From Chthoniobacterales bacterium (GTDB taxonomy: Bacteria > Verrucomicrobiota > Verrucomicrobiia > Chthoniobacterales > UBA10450): a DNA stretch of 37,136 bases. The stretch is taken from assembly GCA_013815325.1 (NCBI GenBank), contig JACDGM010000043.1, positions 1 through 37,136 of the forward strand, read 5' to 3'. Made by a program: the position numbers and the translations under genes. The notes below the pieces were generated by a model that had not been told where the DNA came from, did not search any database, and saw only the letters and a program-made list of their open reading frames with translations. Positions 31,854-37,136 of this stretch are shown here, piece after piece; positions within the stretch are counted from its first letter, which is position 1; every line of letters begins with the position of its first letter.

Positions 31854-34036
31854 AACGCATCATTCGCGAGAGTCGGCTTACCGATGAGGAAGCCGAGAAA
31901 TACCAATCAATCCGCGAGCAGGTCACCGCTGAATTGCCGGACCTTATCGCCCGGCATCACGAAGGCTCGGGGGATTTGGACCAGCCGGAGGTGGTCCGAT
32001 CAATCCCTTCCGTGACCGTGAAATATGCTCACAACGGAAGCTCGACGAAGTCCAACGCCATGGGCATGCGGCCGATGCAGGAGCGCGTCTGGCAAAAACG
32101 AGGGGAGCAGTATTTGCTCATCAAATCGCCCCCGGCCTCGGGTAAAAGCCGCGCGCTGATGTTTATCGCGCTGGACAAGCTGGCGAACCAAAAGCTGAAG
32201 CAGGCGATCATCGTGGTGCCGGAGCGGACCATCGGTGCCAGTTTTCATGATGAGCCCCTAAGCCAGTCTGGTTTCTGGGCCGATTGGGTGGTGAAGCCAA
32301 GGTGGAATCTCTGCGACGCGCCGGGCTCCGACAGCAACGGCAAGGTGGACGCGGTGAAGAAGTTTCTGGAGAGCGACGATAAAACTCTCGTGTCCACGCA
32401 CGCCACCTTCCGCTTCGCCGTGGAGAGGTTTGGCGTGGAAGCCTTCGACGATCGTTTGATCGCGGTGGATGAGTTTCACCACGTTTCCGCCAATCCAGAC
32501 AATCGATTGGGCGATCAGATGCATCAGTTAGTGGCTCGCGATAAGACACACATCGTGGCGATGACCGGCTCCTACTTTCGGGGCGATGCCGAGGCCGTTC
32601 TAAACCCGGACGACGAATCGAAATTCGACGCCGTTACCTATACTTACTACGAGCAGCTCAACGGATACCAATACCTGAAGCAGCTCGACATCGGGTATTT
32701 CTTCTATTCGGGGCAATACACAGAGCAGATTCTTAGCGTGCTGAACCCCAGGGAGAAGACGATTGTCCATATCCCGAACGTCAATTCCCGCGAAAGCCTG
32801 GGAGACAAGATCAAGGAGGTGGAGCACATCATCCATGAACTCGGCGAATGGCAGGGCACCGATCCGAAGACAGGCTTCCAGCTGGTGAAAACCGCCGATG
32901 GATCGATCCTGAAGATCGCCGACCTCGTAGATGATGATTCGGCGAAACGCGAACGTGTCGCCGCTGCACTTCGCGACCCTGCGCAAAAGGATAACCGCGA
33001 ACACGTGGACATCATCATCGCTCTTGGAATGGCCAAGGAGGGCTTTGACTGGATCTGGTGCGAGCACGCGCTGACGGTCGGCTATCGCTCGAGCCTAACG
33101 GAAATTGTGCAAATCATTGGTCGCGCTACCCGCGATGCGCCGGGCAAGACGCGCACCCGCTTTACCAACCTCATCGCCGAGCCGGATGCGACTGAGGAGA
33201 GGGTGGTGGAAGCGGTGAACGACACTCTAAAGGCTATCGCCGCGAGCCTGCTGATGGAGCAAGTGCTGGCGCCGCGCTTTGAGTTCAAGCCGAAGCATCC
33301 GAACAACGAAGCAACGCCCGGGTTTGATTACGGCGAGAACGGATACGATTCCGGGAAGTGTAATGTGGGCTTCAACTCAGAAACGGGTTTGATTCAGATG
33401 GAGATTAAGGGTTTGGCTGAGCCCAAGAGCGAGGAAGCAACACGCATCTGCCGCGAAGATCTGAATGAACTGATCACTGCCTTCGTGCAGAACAAGCCGA
33501 CCATTGAGAAAGGAATGTTCGACGAAGAGTTGGTGCCGGAAGAATTGACCCAAGTGCGCATGGGCAAGATCGTAAAGGAGAAGTTTCCCAACCTGGACGA
33601 GGAAGATCAGGAAGCCGTCCGCCAGCACGCTATCGCCGCGCTAAATGTCGTGCAGCAAGCAAAAATGGTGCTGGCTGACGGAAGCGGAGAGGAAACCACA
33701 AACACTGCGCTGATCGATGGGGTGCGGAAGTTCGCGATGGACGTTCGGGAGTTAGATATTGACATGATCGACCGAATCAATCCTTTCGGGGAAGCCTATT
33801 CTATCCTTGCTAAAGCGATGACGGAGGAACGGCTGAGACAGGTTGCCGCGGTTATTGCGGCGAAGCGGACCAACCTGACGGCAGAGGAGGCCAAGGACCT
33901 TGCGATTCGTGCTTTCCGATTCAAAAAGGAGCGCGGCCGGCTGCCTTCAGTAACTTCGCAAGACGCTTGGGAAAAACGCATCGCCGAAGGTGCGGTGGCA
34001 TTCGTTCGCTTCAAGGATGAAGGGCGCTATGAGTGA
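31850..34036 (+). CDS. Superfamily 2 DEAD/DEAH-type helicase
   Basis: The 728-residue protein has a short N-terminal region and then the helicase core: motif I SPPASGKSRA (93-102), motif Ia IIVVPERT, motif II AVDEFHH (205-211), motif III AMTGS (237-241), motif IV-like TIVHIPN, motif V GMAKEGFDW and motif VI QIIGRATRD (421-429). From about residue 480 a family-specific C-terminal region of helices follows, rich in Glu and Lys. Its role would be to move along or open DNA under ATP. Start ATG overlaps the previous stop, and the last 8 bp overlap the nuclease gene. Order methyltransferase-helicase-nuclease suggests DNA tracking before cutting. Confidence 0.88.
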   Translation: MKRIIRESRLTDEEAEKYQSIREQVTAELPDLIARHHEGSGDLDQPEVVRSIPSVTVKYAHNGSSTKSNAMGMRPMQERVWQKRGEQYLLIKSPPASGKSRALMFIALDKLANQKLKQAIIVVPERTIGASFHDEPLSQSGFWADWVVKPRWNLCDAPGSDSNGKVDAVKKFLESDDKTLVSTHATFRFAVERFGVEAFDDRLIAVDEFHHVSANPDNRLGDQMHQLVARDKTHIVAMTGSYFRGDAEAVLNPDDESKFDAVTYTYYEQLNGYQYLKQLDIGYFFYSGQYTEQILSVLNPREKTIVHIPNVNSRESLGDKIKEVEHIIHELGEWQGTDPKTGFQLVKTADGSILKIADLVDDDSAKRERVAAALRDPAQKDNREHVDIIIALGMAKEGFDWIWCEHALTVGYRSSLTEIVQIIGRATRDAPGKTRTRFTNLIAEPDATEERVVEAVNDTLKAIAASLLMEQVLAPRFEFKPKHPNNEATPGFDYGENGYDSGKCNVGFNSETGLIQMEIKGLAEPKSEEATRICREDLNELITAFVQNKPTIEKGMFDEELVPEELTQVRMGKIVKEKFPNLDEEDQEAVRQHAIAALNVVQQAKMVLADGSGEETTNTALIDGVRKFAMDVRELDIDMIDRINPFGEAYSILAKAMTEERLRQVAAVIAAKRTNLTAEEAKDLAIRAFRFKKERGRLPSVTSQDAWEKRIAEGAVAFVRFKDEGRYE

Positions 34037-35276
34037 AATCGACCTCGATAAGCTCAGGTCAGAACTGGATGATTTCGCACAGCCTCAAAAAGTAAGCGGA
34101 AGTTCCGCGCAAGAGCAGCGTATCATTGCTGGCTTCGAAGAGATCGAGCGTTTCGTGGACGAGAACGAAAGACTGCCTCAGCACGGTGAGAACAGAGACA
34201 TATTTGAACGCCTCTACGCAGTGCGTCTGGATCGGATGCGGAGTTCTGAAGAGTGTCGGGTTATGTTGAGGGAACGTGATGCGCGTGGATTGATGAACCT
34301 CGCTCGCTGTATAGATGACGGCATGGTGCGAGAAAGCTCAGTCGAATACCATGCTGGCGCGCCTGCTGAGGTCCTTCCCAGCGATGAAGAACTGGTCGCC
34401 ACCCTTAGCGGTGAATATGATCGAGCGAATGATATTACCGAGTTGAAGCATGTGCGGTCGCGCGAGGAGATCAAAGCCGCAGAGGAAGTCGCGCAGCGAA
34501 ATCCTTGCAACGATTTCGACGAATTCCAACCGATCTTCGAAAAGGTACAGCGCGAGTTGACTGTCGGTGAGCGGCAGACCCTGAAATACCAGGACAATGC
34601 GGACGTAAAGAAAGGCGATCTCTTCATTCTCGACGGCCAGAAAGTGATCGTCGCGAATATGGATGAACCGTTTGTCAGCGACTACGGCCGTCCCGACCGC
34701 AGGCTAAGAGTGGTCTACGACAACAGGACTGAAAGCGACCTCCTCGTTCGTTCACTCCAGCGCGCCTTAAACAAAGATAAGGCTAGCCGCCGTATCACTG
34801 ATCCGGATCTAGGACCGCTCTTCTCGGATGAAGAAGAAGAGGACGATTTACCGACCGGATACATTTACGTCCTGAGGAGCAAATCCGAACATCCCTTCGT
34901 GGCGGAGAACAGGTCTGTCATTCACAAGATCGGCGTCACCGGGGGAGACGTGAAGAGCCGTATCGCCAACGCGAAGAAAGATCCAACCTATCTGCTCGCG
35001 GACGTTGACATCGTGACCACTTACAAACTTTCAAATATCAATCGCAAACGGCTCGAGGCTTTACTTCATAAGTTTTTCGGCGGTGCTCGATTGGACATGG
35101 AACTGAAAGACCGTTTCGGCTCCGGAGTAGAGCCAAGGGAATGGTTTCTGGTTCCACTGCCGGCGATCGAGGAAGCCATTCAAAGACTTCAGCAGGGTAA
35201 CATTGGGAGCTATAGATATGATCCGGTAAGTGCGCGGTTAATCGAAAGGTCGCCTAGACTCGAAGTCACAAGTTAA
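34029..35276 (+). CDS. GIY-YIG family nuclease (T5orf172-like)
   Basis: I start at the ATG at 34029, which overlaps the helicase end (ATGAGTGA); an open frame further up lies inside the helicase gene. The N-terminal domain ([40 protein letters not shown]) recurs in nucleases beside such helicases, to my recollection. A middle beta part ([20 protein letters not shown]) could bind DNA or partner. The C-terminal 140 residues are the nuclease: GYIYVLRS replaces [17 protein letters not shown] replaces YIG with the key Arg, and [10 protein letters not shown] supplies the Glu. PREWFLVPL ends the domain. It would cut DNA using one metal ion. It is the last coupled gene of the operon. Confidence 0.83.
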   Translation: MSEIDLDKLRSELDDFAQPQKVSGSSAQEQRIIAGFEEIERFVDENERLPQHGENRDIFERLYAVRLDRMRSSEECRVMLRERDARGLMNLARCIDDGMVRESSVEYHAGAPAEVLPSDEELVATLSGEYDRANDITELKHVRSREEIKAAEEVAQRNPCNDFDEFQPIFEKVQRELTVGERQTLKYQDNADVKKGDLFILDGQKVIVANMDEPFVSDYGRPDRRLRVVYDNRTESDLLVRSLQRALNKDKASRRITDPDLGPLFSDEEEEDDLPTGYIYVLRSKSEHPFVAENRSVIHKIGVTGGDVKSRIANAKKDPTYLLADVDIVTTYKLSNINRKRLEALLHKFFGGARLDMELKDRFGSGVEPREWFLVPLPAIEEAIQRLQQGNIGSYRYDPVSARLIERSPRLEVTS

Positions 35277-35278
35277 GG

Positions 35279-35683
35279 GCCGAACCGGTCGAAGTCCGAG
35301 CGATCACGACGCAGGATGTCATAGAAGAGCTGATCAAGCTCGCCAAAGAAATGAGCGCCGCCAAGCAGCACGGGGTCGATCTCGGATTGAACGACAATGA
35401 AGTCGCCTTTTACGACGCTCTCGCTGCCAACGACAGCGCCGTCGAAGCAATGGGCAAAGACGAATTGAAAGTCATCGCCGCCGAGTTAGTTACTGAAGTT
35501 CGCAAAAGCGTCACGATCGACTGGAACTTGCGCGAAGGCGTCCGCGCCAAAATCAAAGTCCTCGTTAAACGCATCCTACGGAAACACGGCTACCCACCCG
35601 ACCTACAGGATGAAGCGACGAAAACAGTGCTCGCCCAAGCCGAACTCCTCTGCGCGGAGTGGGCAGACACGGCGGCCCATTAA
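35279..35683 (+). pseudogene. hsdR remnant: C-terminal end of a type I restriction subunit
   Basis: Directly after the nuclease stop the frame reads [91 protein letters not shown]. This is the standard C-terminal region of HsdR (DUF3387-like), which binds the methylase. Motor and nuclease domains are absent. The frame is already open before the ATG at 35351, and the text upstream of that ATG also matches HsdR. The junction with the GIY-YIG gene is only 2 bp, suggesting that the operon replaced most of hsdR. Confidence 0.78.
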
Positions 35684-35698
35684 CCGAAACCCTTATCT

Positions 35699-36451
35699 AT
35701 GTTCCATATTGACCACTCCAAGAATCGCATCATTAAGCTCAAGGGGGTTAAATTTTCTGAGCTTCAGCTCGGAGAGCGCGCACACCTTCAGGAATGGCTC
35801 GCTAATCAGCCGGATGCTCTCGGGGAAGAACTTCTAATTATTCAGAAGGAATTTGCTGGGTTCGACGACACCAAGGAACGACTCGACCTCCTTGCACTAG
35901 ACAAAAAGGGCGGACTCGTGATCATTGAAAACAAAGTCGACGATTCCGGCCGGAACGTCGTATGGCAGACGTTAACATACGCATCGTATTGTTCGACGTT
36001 GTCGAAATCGAACATTGCCGAAATCTATCAACAGTACCTTGATCGGGGAGGCATTACGGCAAATGCCCAGCAACGAATCTGCGAGTTTCTGGAAGAAGAA
36101 GATTTCACCGAGGTTGTCCTGAACGCCGGTAATGACCAGCGGTTGATCTTAGTCGCAGCTCAATTCCGCAAAGAAGTCACCTCGACCGTTCTTTGGCTGC
36201 TGAAACACGACGTGCGAGTTCAATGCTATAAGGCGACACCCTTTCAGCACGGCAATCAGCTTTTCTTAAATCTTGAGCAAGTGATTCCCCTCCCTGAGGC
36301 TGCGGAATTGATGATTGGCATCTCGGAGAAAGAAAAAGAAGAACATTCCGCTGAACGCGGTCAAGCCACACGGTTCGTGCTGCGCACAGATTTCTGGCAC
36401 AAGACGCTCGACGCCCTGAGCATGCGGGCGTTGATCTATATGCGAACGTAA
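35699..36451 (+). CDS. DUF4268 nuclease-like protein, N-terminal part (before frameshift)
   Basis: The product starts MFHIDHSKNRIIKLKGVKFS and carries LQEWLANQPDALGEELLIIQ KEFAGFDDTKERLDLLALD KKGGLVIIENK. ERLDLLALD followed by IIENK fits the D-x(n)-ExK pattern of PD-(D/E)XK nucleases. This N-terminal domain is shared with DUF4268 proteins, often found near restriction systems. The middle part is VAAQFRKEVTSTVLWLLKHD and QLFLNLEQVIPLPEAAELMI. The frame ends early at about 36440 (LIYMRT). The proper continuation is in the next phase, so one base is missing or extra near 36430-36437. Confidence 0.78.
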   Translation: MFHIDHSKNRIIKLKGVKFSELQLGERAHLQEWLANQPDALGEELLIIQKEFAGFDDTKERLDLLALDKKGGLVIIENKVDDSGRNVVWQTLTYASYCSTLSKSNIAEIYQQYLDRGGITANAQQRICEFLEEEDFTEVVLNAGNDQRLILVAAQFRKEVTSTVLWLLKHDVRVQCYKATPFQHGNQLFLNLEQVIPLPEAAELMIGISEKEKEEHSAERGQATRFVLRTDFWHKTLDALSMRALIYMRT

Positions 36452-36894
36452 GTCCGAGTAAGGATCACTGGCTGAATGCGGGTTCAGGTGTCGCCGGAGT
36501 TCATTATGCGATGATTTTTGGTAAGGATGAGACGCGAGTTGAGTTTGTGTTGAATACGGGCGCAAAAGAAAGGAACAAGGTGCTCTTCGACTATCTCTAT
36601 GACCGCCGAGATCAACTTCAAAAATCATTCGGCGCGCCGTTCGAATGGCGGCGGCTCGATGACAAGAAGGTCTCGTTAGTTGTCTTTCGGCAGCCATTCG
36701 ACGGGTACGAGCGAGCTAATTGGTCAGAGATGACCGCCTAGCTTGTAGAACACACACGAAAACTCCAAACAACCTTCCAGCCGGAGATTTCGAACCTGCG
36801 GCAAACGTTAAAAAAAATGCACGGCTCGGAGGCTCAAGGACAAACTTCGGGAAGACCCGCGGAACGAAATGCCGCTGAGCCCCCCGAGAATTAG
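36440..36894 (+). pseudogene. DUF4268 protein, C-terminal domain with frameshift and TAG
   Basis: In the shifted frame the text is LYANVSPSKDHWLNAGSGVA, GVHYAMIFGKDETRVEFVLN, KVLFDYLYDRRDQLQKSFGA, FEWRRLDDKKVS and so on, the typical DUF4268 C-terminal domain. A TAG at 36739-36741 cuts it after SEMTA. The same frame then continues LVEHTRKLQTTFQPEISNLR to a final TAG at 36892. Two lesions in one gene mean it is probably dead. The rest of the window (36895-37136) shows no gene to me, only A/T-rich tracts and a loose repeat (GCAGGTTTGTTTTTCGG, GCAGATTTGTTTTCC). Confidence 0.72.
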
Positions 36895-37136
36895 TTCTCC
36901 CGTGCTCTCAGCAGGCAAACCTTAGGCTTCAAGTTTCACCAGATGCGGATATCGGTCAGGTCGCGGACCATACGCCGGAAGACTCTATTATATATAGAAG
37001 GCGAGCCTGCATGCAACGTCTGATCTGTCCCTGGATTCCTAATTGACCCAGTGATCGATCCTCAATAACCGTTAAACCCTTCCTTCGCAGGTTTGTTTTT
37101 CGGCCGTGCAGATTTGTTTTCCCCGTTTGCAGACGT

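Noticed and set aside
28790..35276. Assignment to BREX, DISARM or type I restriction
   Set aside because: No PglZ, BrxC, DrmA/B, HsdR motor or HsdS is coupled to the operon; only the methyltransferase and helicase folds are shared.
4261..36741. TAG recoding (three otherwise good frames are cut by TAG at 4261, 17810 and 36739)
   Set aside because: TAG is also used as the ordinary stop of intact genes here (14753, 18885, 26261), and two of the three interrupted genes carry other signs of decay.
36895..37136. Possible origin or promoter in the A/T-rich tail
   Set aside because: Only short A/T tracts and one loose repeat are visible; no box pattern or gene start supports a call.

Overview
The window looks like the chromosome of a high-GC, probably Gram-negative soil bacterium. 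I favour Verrucomicrobiota, close to Chthoniobacterales/Spartobacteria. That is an inference from the gene set: two secreted proteins with autotransporter-type beta-strand repeats but no barrel, a parallel beta-helix protein with a choice-of-anchor-Q-like ending and two copies of a C-terminal beta domain, paired kelch/galactose-oxidase-like secreted proteins, and an ActP-like symporter with its DUF485 partner. There is no rRNA or other decisive marker.

Left flank (1-4.4 kb) is a decayed restriction-modification island. It opens with the 3' end of a type I specificity-type reading frame and a translationally coupled pair of unknown genes (326-1794). Next come scattered remains of at least two copies of a type I N6-adenine methyltransferase (hsdM). 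These remains are interrupted by short palindromic insertions, several exactly 36 bp long and therefore frame-preserving. A perfect 33-bp palindrome and an intact DUF433/DUF5615 toxin-antitoxin pair sit among the debris. The island ends beside a broken tRNA-Val 5' half and a GYF_2-like gene fragment.

Middle (4.4-28.5 kb) is host-like sequence: secreted beta-rich proteins, an aldo/keto reductase, an ABC-F ATPase, two small lipoproteins, an alpha/beta hydrolase-like exported protein, ActP plus DUF485, two kelch proteins, an APC permease, an AP2-like gene with decayed partial copies, and an Asp-box (BNR) protein. Intergenic parts hold several repeat families and a 21-bp tandem array. A 9-bp word, GCCTAACGA in either orientation, occurs about every 1.5 kb here but is missing from both flanking defence regions.

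Right flank (28.8-36.9 kb) is a second defence region. A four-gene unit joined by 4-8 bp overlaps encodes an MmeI/COG1002-like DNA methyltransferase (split by one frameshift), a BrnT/DUF4258-like small protein, a superfamily 2 helicase and a GIY-YIG nuclease. This is the best candidate for a multi-component system that modifies DNA and cuts foreign DNA. It is followed by the C-terminal scrap of an hsdR and a broken DUF4268 PD-(D/E)XK-like gene.

Several genes carry single-base frameshifts, two of them at short G or C runs, so sequencing or assembly error must be kept in mind next to true decay. All family names come from reading the translations by eye; no database search was run.
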